From NCBI GenBank assembly GCA_002887195.1, contig PJAB01002179.1, positions 1 through 10,091 of the forward strand: a stretch of 10,091 nucleotides of DNA, in the 5' to 3' direction. Shown piece after piece: positions 1 through 7,933 of the stretch. Position numbers and translations under genes: made by a program. Source of the stretch: Chrysochromulina parva. Its lineage: Eukaryota > Haptophyta > Prymnesiales > Chrysochromulinaceae. Position 1 is the first letter of the stretch. The number at the start of each line of letters is the position of its first letter. Under the pieces are notes generated by a model. It was given only the letters and a program-made list of their open reading frames with translations, ran no database searches and had not been told where the DNA came from.

Positions 1-402
1 GCCGGCCGCCTCGGCCGCGGCCGCAACGTAGTCGCCCTTGTCCTTGTAGACCTTCGAGATCGACGCGATCGAGTCGGCCCAGGCCTTCTGCGCCGCCAGA
101 ACCTCCTGCTCAGTCACCGGTGCGCTCGCCGCGAATTTCGGTGCCGACCACTCATTTGTGGTGGGCACCACTTTGCCATCACTTGCTTTCACAATAGACG
201 TCGGGCTCCAGAGACCCTTCAGACCCTTGCTTGCCGGCACGGGCGGACCGCGGATGGAGCCGCCCTCGAGCGGGGCAACTTTCGAGACAACCGGCGCACG
301 CACCGAAGTCGGCACAAAGTTCTTGGGCGCAGTCAGGGCAAAGGGGGAAGCGAGCAAGACGAGCATGGCCGCGCGAAGATGCTGGGAGGAAGCCATCATC
401 AT
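1..402 (-). CDS. Secreted or plastid-targeted protein with signal peptide, N-terminal part only
   Basis: This reading frame enters on the minus strand and runs off the left edge, so only 134 codons are visible. It opens with three consecutive ATGs (402, 399, 396); the third has the best context, with A at -3 and G at +4. In-frame ATGs at 432 and 462 are alternative starts. Residues 1-25 form a textbook signal peptide: a short polar region with one Arg, the hydrophobic run MLVLLASPFALT, then probable cleavage near ALTA|P. Residues 26-95 are Pro/Ser/Thr/Lys-rich with few acidic residues, which could be a transit-peptide-like stretch of a complex-plastid protein. From about residue 96 a helical region begins (VTEQEVLAAQKAWADS, then SKVYKDKGDY). 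From memory this W..I..I..VY...GDY pattern resembles the start of a SnoaL-like family seen in algae and cyanobacteria, but the diagnostic part lies outside the window. Existence of the gene is likely; its function is not established. Confidence 0.7.
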   Translation of the reverse strand, partial: MMMASSQHLRAAMLVLLASPFALTAPKNFVPTSVRAPVVSKVAPLEGGSIRGPPVPASKGLKGLWSPTSIVKASDGKVVPTTNEWSAPKFAASAPVTEQEVLAAQKAWADSIASISKVYKDKGDYVAAAAEAAG

Positions 403-1295
403 CCAGCTCCAGATGCGCTGCAAAATGCGCATCTTCGAGTCACTCTTTCCCTCGACCTTCATCGATGTGCGCCGTGGAAGAATCTCTGTGGGCAGCAGCC
501 TTCCTGTTGCAAGAGTACCAGATGATCTCGCGACACTTTGCCCCGATTTGGATAAAAGCGGCTACCGACGTTCATATGTGTCCCCCCGTTTTGGTGTTGT
601 CTATCGGATCGGATTCCCTCGGCTGCAAGTTGTTTCATGTCATCTCCATTACTCTTGGTAGGTCACTTGTGAGCTGACATGGATCGCAAGGAGCGAGTCA
701 GTGTGGGATCTTGTATGTGTACTGTACAGACGCGCTGTTCCAGAGTGCGCGAACCCGAGCACGACTGTCGATGACGTACTTTGTCGACGTGGGCGTGTAC
801 AGCACTATACAACTGGCTCGCGAAGAATCAACGCGGACGGGTCCCGGTGTCGCGGTGTGTGCGTCCGTTTCGTTCGTGAGATGCATGATCTACTGTTCGG
901 CCCAGAGCCCCAGACCCAGTGCACCTCGCACGTCCATTTGTTCGTGATATTCATAACTCAGACCCCCAAACGCAAGGGCCAAATGTATCTGTGATCGCGC
1001 TACGGCGCTGCAGGCAGTGTTTCGAATCTCATTTCGAATCGTACATGTACATGAGTGATGTGAAAACTGGGTAACTCAGTTTAAAACTGTTCCATGAAAC
1101 GTTCTCTGTCAGATCTCACTTCATGATCGGCCGGGTCCCGGGATGAAACGGTTCACACTGCTCGACTGTTACAGCGCTGGGGAAAAGCCTAAGCGCTAAG
1201 GGAAAACCTCTTGGCCACGCGACGCGTCGACGCGCGCGCGGATTCGGATATAATTTCGGAACCCAGAGTGAAGTCACATCTGTTGATCTGATGCT
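403..1295. other. Intergenic region without a supported gene
   Basis: About 890 bp lie between the start of the left-edge gene and the stop of the CS/ARM gene, both on the minus strand. Short frames exist on both strands (for example 701-994 plus and 698-886 minus), but they look compositionally random and carry no recognisable motif. The DNA is less GC-rich than the genes. Visible structure is small: a gtacatgtac palindrome at 1040-1049, a 12-bp palindrome cgcgtcgacgcg at 1223-1234, and an imperfect 12-bp direct repeat (gggaaaa core) at 1179-1190 and 1198-1209. The region should contain the promoter and 5' leader of the left-edge gene and the 3' UTR of the CS/ARM gene. I cannot place a TATA box or a polyadenylation site with confidence. 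Confidence 0.6.
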
Positions 1296-4200
1296 CTACT
1301 GCGCTCGACGTGTCAAACACTTTTCAAACAGTGTTCCAGGAAGCAGGATGTTCTCGGTTTCCACCGCCGGCAACGGCGCCGCCGTGGGCACGTCCACCGG
1401 CGCCGGCGGCTCCAGACCACGCAGCCATCTCTTGCCGTTTGCGCGCTCGATGCGCTTGAGCAGCGCAGGCTCCGCGTCCGCGAGCGCCTTCAACGCTGCC
1501 TTAGCCTGCTCAAATGGCACCTTCTCGCGCGCGCACAGCAGCATCGCGCACACAAGCACCTCGACGCCCTCCTTCTCCTTTGCCAGAGCGGCCAGGCTCG
1601 CTTCGCTGTGCACGCAGAGTGTGCCAAGCGCGGCTGCGCCGTCGCGTTGGATGGGCATGCAGAGCGTGTGCTTCTTCATCATGACGGCGAGCATGGGGAT
1701 GCCATGGCCCTCGACAACGAGCTTGCGGCAGCCGTCGCTCGCGCTCACGACGGCGCGTAGGATGCCGGCCGCATGCTCTTGCACCTCCTCCGCCTTGAGA
1801 TGTGCGCGCATCGTGAGCAGCAGCGTCTTGATGGTCCCAACGCGCGCGAGCTGCTTGGCGAGGTGAGCACTCGTGCCGGCGAGTGCGTGCAGCCTCGCGC
1901 ATGCAACTGCCTGCAGCTCGGCGTCTGCGCGCTGTGTCCGCATGAGCACAAGCAACGGCGGCAGCGCCTCGAGCTCAGCGTGGCCCATAGCCGCGTCCGC
2001 AGGCGCCGTGCACAACAGCGCATCAAGGAGCCGGCAGAGCGCTCGCTGGGTCTTCTCCTCGTCGGTCAGGATGTCGGGCGGCGGGTAGAGCTCCGATGCG
2101 CGCGCGACCCACGAAAGCAAGCCGCCCAACTTGGCGCCTGCGTGCAATGCTACTGGCGCCAATGGCGGCAATGGCGGCCATACCTCACCCAAAGGTGCCT
2201 CCCCTACTTCGCCCTCCTCGCCCTTGTCTTCGGCGTCCTTGGCCGACAGCGGTGGCGTTGGCCGCGGTGGCGTAGGCAGCATGAGGGCCGAGTTGGGCGC
2301 CCCGCCGAGGGCATCGTCGTGCGCAGCCGCGAGCAGAAGGAGCCGCGCGAGCTCGGCGAGATCGGTAGCGCTCTGGGCCGCCGCTTTCTCGGGCCAGTGG
2401 ATTGCGAGCTCGAGCGCCGTTTCGAGCGCGCCGTGTCGGCGCAGGCACGCGGAGGCGGCGGGATTGGTGGCCAGCTTGCGGAGTGCATCGAGCGTGAGGC
2501 TGAGAGCACTCGCGTCCGCATCCGCATGCAAGCGCATGATGCGAAGCAGCACCGGCAGCGCAGCATCGAGCAGCGCAGCGCGCTCGGCCTCCAGGGCGAC
2601 GCGCGTGCCCTCGAGCTCCTCGCGCCGCCGCTCTCGCTCCGCGGCCGCGCGCTGCTCGAGGCTGCCACCGGCTGAGCGCAGGCGCAGCGCGTTGGCGAGC
2701 AGGAGCGAGCCGTGCAGGAGCGCCTTGGGTGGCGGCGTGGGCGTCGCCATGTACGGGAGCAGGGTGGGCAGTGCCCCACAGCGAGAGAGCTCCGCGAGGC
2801 CGGCATCATCATCCGAGAGCGCCGCAAACAGGGCGAGCACGCTGTCGATGGCGAGCCCGATCGGACCTAGCGACGCCGCCGCCGCTGCCGGTGCTGTCGT
2901 GGGCGCGAGTGGCATGCGCAGCGGCAGCGGCAGCGGCGGCGGCGTATGGACTCCGAGCGGTCGACCGTCACCGAGCTCGCGCACGGCTGCTACTAGGGTC
3001 TGCACGAGCCCCAGCCCAAGCAGCCGTGCGGGCAGAAGCCGTCGGTGCCGGCGCGTGAGCTGCTTGTGCAGCTCGGCGCTTGCGTCGTGCAGCAGACGCG
3101 TGTGTGTCGGCGCCGCATGCAGAGCCCGCCCGAGACTCTCCGCGCCTAATATGGAACAGTCCGTGCTGAGCGGCTCGGCGAGCGCGGCGAGCGCGCCGTC
3201 GGGATCGTGCGCCGCCGCCCACGCCCACGCGCCCTGGCCACCCGCGCCCTGGCCACCCGCGCTGACGGCGAGCCATGAGACAGCCTGGCGCGCGTGCCGA
3301 GCGACCAGTGCCCACCCGGCGCGCCGCTCGGCCGTTGACGCCAACGCAAGTGCGCTCGTTGCTCCCGCAGCGGCGCGAAGGAGCAGTGGCACGGCCTCGG
3401 CCAGATCGAGAGGCAGCGAGAGCGGCGGTAGGCGCGGCATGATCCCCTGCGCCGTCGCGAGCGCATGCACCAGATCACACGCAGCGAGCATGAGGGGGAA
3501 TGGCGCGCCGTCGTGAGCGCTGCGTAGCGCCGTCGTGAGCGCCCGTTGGACGATGTCGAGGCAGGGCTGCACGGCGTGAAGGCGGCGCAGCAGCAGGGCA
3601 GCTCGCGGCTGCCAGCGGCAGAGCATCGCGAGGAGCTTGAGGCTTGCGCCCGCCACGGCGTCCGAATGCGCATGTCGTCGCAGGCCGGTAGCAACCACTT
3701 TGAGCACGCCGAGATCGATGAGATCGTCCGCCGCCTGAGTCTGGGACGCGAGCATGGCGGCACGCTCGATGACGGCCCCGAAGAGAGTGCATGCACTCAT
3801 CAGGAGCGCCCCGTGGTGGGGCGCCGTCTCGAGCGCCTCGAGCACGCGCTGGTGCGTGAGCGCGGCCAGGCTGGTGGCTTCAGCACGAGCGTCGTCGAGC
3901 GCCTCGCCCGCACCAGACGCACGCATGCCCATCTCCGCCGAGCCGTCGGCGCCCGCGGCCAAGTTGCTCAACAAGATGGCAATCTGGGCGCGCAAGCGAT
4001 GCGAGGCGGCGTCTAGCCCGGCGACGAGGGCATCCTCGTACGTCTCAGCGAGCTCGGCGATGACATTGGGGCATGCAAGCAGCGCCGCCTGCTCCGCCGC
4101 CGTGCATGAGAGATGCGCGAGCGCTGCACAGAGCTGCGCCTGCCTCTCGCCCCAGCGAGCCGTGGCCGGGAGCGCAGCGACCGCCACGCTGATGGCGTCG

Positions 4201-4411
4201 TGGCGGACGAGCGCCGCACGCTGAGCCTCGCCCTGCGCCGCCATGCGCTGCAGCACGGTCACGGCGAGCGACCGAGCGTGCTCGCGAGCGCTTTCCATCT
4301 CGAGCAGTTTGGCCGCCGCTGTGCATGCATCGAGCTCGAGGGCGTCCTCGTGCGCCAGGGCCGCCGCTGTGTCGGCCGACGCTTGCATGCGGGCGGCGAG
4401 GAGCACTGTGC

Positions 4412-4442
<31 letters not shown>

Positions 4443-4465
4443 GCTGCTGCTGCTGCCGCCGCCGC

Positions 4466-4522
<57 letters not shown>

Positions 4523-6422
4523 AGCTCATGCGACTGTCCTCGATTGGCGCGGTTGCCTTCTCAGCTCTCACCATCGCCTTGTGTGTCTCGCCTCCTTCGC
4601 CGTCGCCGCCGAAGCCGCCAACAACCTCGCGGCGCAGGAAGCCGACGAGGAATCTCGCCTCGAGATCGAGGAGCTCCCAGATCTCGTCTGATGATCCCTC
4701 GAGCGCCGTGCTGAGCGCCGCCGACTCCTCCTCGGCTATACGCGCCATGTTGAGCGCATCGGCCTCCCCGATGCCGACAGCTCCTTGAGATGTACCCGCC
4801 TCCGACAGCCCGCCGCTTCCCCACAGCCCGCCGCTTCCCCACAGCCCGCCGCTTCCCGGCTGGCCGGTGGCGGCGGCGGCGCGGAGCACCTCGGCGCCCA
4901 CCTCGGCGCCCTCCACCTCCTCGGCTGCCGGCTTCTTGGAGGGCATCTTCGGCACTGGCACTGCCGGCGCACGCTTGAGCGGCATCAGCTCCCCCCGACG
5001 CAGTCGCTCCTCCTCCTCCGGGCTGAGCCGCTTCTCCTCAACGGGCGCGGGCGCCGAGAGCTCGCCTAAGAGCTGCATGCACCCCACGCGCAGAGCGAGG
5101 CGCCGTGGGTGCGCGACGCAAGCCAGCACGAGCGCGCGCGACGCACGCGCCGTCCGAAGCGCCTGCTTGACTTGCTGGCGCAGCACCGAGGACGAGCCTC
5201 GCCACGACAGCGCGCCGATCGCGTGGGCGGCGCGCACGCGCGTGCGCTCGTCGGCGTCGTCGGCGGCGCAGAGGGCGACAAGGGTGGGCACGAGGCCCGC
5301 AGCTAGCAGGGCGCGCAGTACCATGGCGTCCGTTGCCTCGCATAGGCCGAAGACGACCGACGCACAGCGCGCGCGCCACTGGGCGCCGTGTGGACTCGAC
5401 GCCGCCGCCGAGATGAGTGCCGCGGCGGCGCCCTGGTGAACGAGCGCCGCCACGGCCTTAGGCCCAAGGCGCGCGAGCGATCCTAATGCGGCACATGCGG
5501 TGTCGCACACTGGCGCAGGCTGCTGCAGCATCGCTGCAAGCAGCGCGCCGCCCTCCCCCTTCAGAAGCGCCGTCGCGAGCGCCTCGCCGCCACGCGCCGT
5601 GTTGAGCATCGCGTGCGCGCCGTGCAGCTGCACGAGCGGGCTCGCCGGGTGGCGGAGTACGGCGGAGAGTGCAGCGCCGAGAAGCTGCGACGTGAGCACC
5701 GCCTCGGTCGTACCGGTAGGCGCGTCCACGCTCATGGGCGCGCGCGCGAGCACGGCACACCCCGCCGCCTGCAGCGCCGCCAGCCCGGGGTGCGCTTGCA
5801 TCGTACTCGTGAGCTGGGCGAGCGCCTTGGCCGCGAGGAGCTCGGCGGAGCGCCCGGCGTCGGCGAGCGCTGCGAGCGCCTCCGCGCACCGGCACGCGAG
5901 CTCGGCATTGTCGAGCGACGTCGCCATCAGCTGTACCAGCCTCGCCGCGTCGCGCGGCAGGTCGCCGCCGCCAGCGGCGGCCGCCGCGGGCCACTCGGCG
6001 TCGGCGGGCGCCTCGTCGTGTACGACACCACCCCACCAGCCTTTGGCAGACTCGGCCTTGCGCAGCGAGATGACCAGGCAGTCCCACGCATCGTTGCCAC
6101 CGGTTGCCACGAGCTGGTACGACGACTCGAGAGGGTCGACAGCACCGCGTACCACGCCGTCGACGAGCGGATCCGGCCAGAAGGCCGGCCGCACGCGCAG
6201 CAGCGCACGCTCGGCGTGATTTTCGCGGCCGCCGGTAGTCTCGATCTCGGTGCGCCACAGGTTGGCGCCCGACGCGTCGTCGTGCAGCGTGATCGCGAGC
6301 TGAGAGCGTTTCGTGCCGACAGGAAGAGGCAAGCGCAGCTCGATCTCGTGCACCGTCTCCGACCAGGTGTATCTCTTTGTGCGCCCTGTCCGGGTGTGCG
6401 TGGCGTCCGAATCGGCATTCAT
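1296..6422 (-). CDS. Large CS-domain and armadillo-repeat protein
   Basis: This intronless frame ends at TAG (1298-1296). I start it at the ATG at 6422, giving about 1,708 residues. The frame stays open upstream, with ATGs at 6518 and 6686, but that part is Arg/Cys-rich and the last start would overlap the divergent hydrolase. Numbering from 6422, residues 16-135 form an NudC/p23-type CS domain: YTWSET at 18-23, PLPVGTKRS, LVDG at 86-89 and the WW at 129-130, with extra residues between strands. About 155-455 is a first block of helical armadillo-like repeats rich in Ala/Leu. About 455-675 is a disordered linker with three SGGLWG repeats (about 522-539) and a Ser/Gly tract (635-669). About 680-1700 is a long second ARM block, including a short coiled coil (about 1255-1287) and an acidic Pro-rich insert (about 1375-1423). 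The clearest ARM repeats are C-terminal (VVEGHGIPMLAVMM, then QRDGAAALGTL). CS domains bind Hsp90 or other clients and ARM arrays bind peptides, so a scaffold or co-chaperone role is plausible but inferred. Confidence 0.85.
3231..3260. repeat. 15-bp tandem duplication in the ARM region
   Basis: Two exact copies of gccctggccacccgc sit head to tail and encode GGQGA twice in the CS/ARM protein. The stretch is probably a loop between helical repeats. Because the length is a multiple of three, the frame is kept. Confidence 0.9.
4410..4526. repeat. CTG/CCG trinucleotide repeat coding for a Ser/Gly tract
   Basis: On the plus strand there are 18 uninterrupted CTG units (4468-4521), preceded by blocks of CCG and CTG units back to about 4410. 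Read on the minus strand in the frame of the CS/ARM gene, this gives AGC and GGC codons: 18 Ser, 4 Gly, 4 Ser, 9 Gly, then 2 Ser. The tract separates the linker from the second armadillo block, where a flexible spacer is tolerable. Long pure CTG/CAG runs are known to slip during replication, so length variation between strains is expected. Confidence 0.95.
4806..4858. repeat. 18-bp tandem repeat, three copies, coding for SGGLWG
   Basis: The unit acagcccgccgcttcccc occurs at 4806-4823 and 4824-4841, and again from 4842 with its last base changed. It lies in frame within the disordered linker of the CS/ARM gene and gives three successive six-residue units, of which the last lacks Trp. It is a small, recent-looking in-frame expansion. 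The spaced Trp residues could make a short linear binding motif, but that is inference. Confidence 0.9.
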
Positions 6423-6675
6423 AAAGGCGCAGGTGCTCGAGAGGGTCTTCGCATATGCGACTTCACACGAGAGTGACGAAACGCGACGACGAAGATATCG
6501 AGGAAGATCTGATAGCATTCGAATGCAACACCCCCCTACACAGGACTTCGCGCAACTCCGCACCGAGCAGCACCTTCCGCGAAACTGATCCGGCGCTCGG
6601 CGGTGACGGACGGTCGTCGTCGTCGCCACGCCGCCGCCGCTGCGTTCGCGCGCTCGGCGCCGCCACAACCAGCAG
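6423..6675. promoter_or_regulatory. Probable divergent promoter region between the CS/ARM gene and the SGNH hydrolase
   Basis: About 250 bp separate the preferred start of the minus-strand CS/ARM gene from the first ATG of the plus-strand hydrolase, so both upstream regions must lie here or overlap the neighbouring gene. Two perfect 12-bp palindromes are present: tcgcatatgcga at 6449-6460 and gcattcgaatgc at 6515-6526. No clear TATA box is seen. The half near 6600-6660 is GC-rich with cgtcgtcgtcgtcg-type repeats. The region is open in the CS/ARM frame, so part of it could instead be coding; the low-complexity Arg/Cys-rich translation argues against that. Confidence 0.4.
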
Positions 6676-7488
6676 ATGCTACCCATGAACACCAGTCATC
6701 TCCGCATCTCATGCGTCGGCGACAGTATCACGCGAGGTAACGCGGTGCATGAGCCAGACGACGGCACGCACACTCCTTACAAGCATGAGAGCCGAATGCT
6801 CAATCGAGGCAACTACCCGCTCCTATTGCGAAGCTTACTCGCGTCCGACCTCATCTACAACTTTGGCCACGGAGGTCGCACCGCTGTCAACGGCTCGGAC
6901 GCATTCGTACGCACACCCACGTACTTAGCCGCGTTAGTGTCAGCACCACACGTTGTCGTGCTCATGCTGGGGACCAATGACGCGAAGACACGCTTTTGGC
7001 CTAGGTACCGTGACAAGTATGAGGCCGCATTGCACCGCCTGGCCCACGATTTCCTCGAGCTTCCCTCTCGCCCCGGCCTCGTGCTGATGGCGCCGCCGCC
7101 GGTCGTGCCAGGGCCGGCCTCGTGCAAGTGCTTCGACGAGCGCGCTCTCGCGCGGGAAGTTCCGCCGATTGTCCGCCGAGTGGCCGAGCGAGCTGGGGAA
7201 GAAATCGGTGCCATCGGAAGAGTGAGCGCTCGGGCAAGCGGCCGTCGCGGTGCCTGCGCTCCTGGCCACGTGACGATGATCGATCTGCACGGCCTGTGGG
7301 TAAAGCACTTTGGGTGCCAAATGCCCTCATACCAGACGAGGCGCTTGGATTTGTCACGGTCGCCTTCTCCGCGCGAGCCGAGCTGCACGCAGCTCTACGG
7401 GAGCGACGGTGTGCACACCAGTGAGCGTGGGGCCGAGGCGATCGCGCAGGCGGTGCTCGAGGTGCTCAGGACGTGCGAGAACGGATGA
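6676..7488 (+). CDS. SGNH/GDSL-family hydrolase
   Basis: A 270-residue protein of usual single-domain SGNH size, probably an esterase or deacetylase acting on an acyl or acetyl ester; the substrate cannot be read from sequence. All family blocks are visible: GDSITRG at 15-21 with Ser17 as nucleophile, NFGHGGRTA at 62-70 supplying the block II glycine, LGTNDAK at 98-104 with Asn101 for the oxyanion hole, and DGVHTS at 244-249 with Asp244 and His247 completing the triad. The domain begins almost at the first residue, so no signal peptide precedes it; a cytosolic enzyme is suggested unless an upstream exon exists. A second ATG at 6685 would shorten it by three residues; neither ATG has a strong context. 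It stands head to head with the CS/ARM gene and upstream of the transacylase gene on the same strand, but nothing shows a functional link. It ends at TGA (7486-7488). The family is common in bacteria and algae. Confidence 0.88.
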   Translation: MLPMNTSHLRISCVGDSITRGNAVHEPDDGTHTPYKHESRMLNRGNYPLLLRSLLASDLIYNFGHGGRTAVNGSDAFVRTPTYLAALVSAPHVVVLMLGTNDAKTRFWPRYRDKYEAALHRLAHDFLELPSRPGLVLMAPPPVVPGPASCKCFDERALAREVPPIVRRVAERAGEEIGAIGRVSARASGRRGACAPGHVTMIDLHGLWVKHFGCQMPSYQTRRLDLSRSPSPREPSCTQLYGSDGVHTSERGAEAIAQAVLEVLRTCENG

Positions 7489-7734
7489 GAACGTACACTC
7501 TCGACTGTAACCGGGTGAGAACATGAGTGGACCATGATTGTGGGGTCGGCGCTCAGCACCAGCCGTGTGTGCACGGCCACAGCGGGCAGCCGCGTGTCTC
7601 CAGACTACAAACCCGACGGCAGCCCGAATGGCATGCAGCGGCGTGTCGGGAGAAAGGGGAGATGCCATCCGACTTTGACCGCCAGCCAGCAGACTTTCTT
7701 TGGATTCCAATACTTTTCTGAACACCTTGCTGCA

Positions 7735-7759
7735 GTGAGAGCGAGACAGACAGAGTGAC

Positions 7760-7791
<32 letters not shown>

Positions 7792-7792
7792 G
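7735..7792 (+). repeat. GA-rich polypurine microsatellite
   Basis: The plus strand is almost entirely purine here; 7760-7790 is a nearly pure (GA)n run with a single AAA interruption around 7774-7776. It lies about 145 bp upstream of the transacylase start. Such tracts in leaders or promoters can bind GAGA-type factors or form triplex DNA, but no function is shown here. Confidence 0.85.
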
Positions 7793-7820
7793 ACGCGCAG
7801 AGGTGACGCGTGCAATTCAC

Positions 7821-7868
7821 ATGAACTCATTCCCGCAAGTTTACCGGCGCAACTTCTCCCAGACTTGA
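7821..7868 (+). other. Possible short upstream ORF (15 codons)
   Basis: An ATG at 7821 opens a 15-codon frame (MNSFPQVYRRNFSQT) ending in TGA at 7866-7868, 65 nt before the transacylase ATG and in a different frame. If the transcript starts to the left of it, it could lower translation of the main frame. The ATG has C at -3, a weak context. Nothing shows that it is translated. Confidence 0.3.
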
Positions 7869-7933
7869 CATTTGTGTCGACTTCTGTGGTGGCTTGCCAT
7901 CTCGTGGTGGCTCCTGCGTCCAGGCATATTGGA

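Larger units (their letters stand above)
7489..7933 (+). promoter_or_regulatory. Intergenic region with promoter and 5' leader of the transacylase gene
   Basis: These 445 bp follow the hydrolase stop and precede the transacylase ATG. TGTAA occurs at 7506-7510, 18 nt after the hydrolase stop; this is the polyadenylation signal of green algae, but its use here is unproven. Several ATGs between 7523 and 7663 would be out of place in a leader, so transcription of the transacylase probably starts further right, near or after the GA tract. No TATA box is evident. Confidence 0.4.

Noticed and set aside
158..677. Plus-strand frames at 158-661 and 231-677
   Set aside because: They lie opposite the left-edge minus-strand gene, which has a convincing signal peptide, and show no domain or codon bias of their own.
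701..994. Small frames in the 403-1295 gap on both strands (for example 701-994 plus and 698-886 minus)
   Set aside because: Random-looking composition, no motif and no strong start context; chance frames in lower-GC DNA.
1169..1173. TGTAA on the minus strand downstream of the CS/ARM stop as a polyadenylation signal
   Set aside because: A 5-mer about 120 nt past the stop is expected by chance, and use of the green-algal signal in this organism is unproven.
2131..3516. Long plus-strand open frame (461 codons) inside the CS/ARM gene, with other long plus-strand frames at 1773-2675 and 5613-6476
   Set aside because: They are antisense to a better-supported gene. Their translations are Ser/Arg/Ala-rich, as expected from the complement of GC-biased codons, and have no motif.
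6423..6692. Extension of the CS/ARM gene to the ATG at 6686 or to a GTG at 6692
   Set aside because: GTG is not expected as a start, the added translation is Arg/Cys-rich low complexity, and it would overlap the start of the divergent hydrolase. The ATG at 6422 lies just before the CS domain.
7865..7933. Extension of the transacylase to the TTG at 7865, adding 23 residues (VSTSVVACHLVVAPAS stretch)
   Set aside because: TTG is not a usual start in nuclear genes and no ATG exists in frame between the stop at 7736 and 7934. Kept as a possibility only in the finding on the leader.
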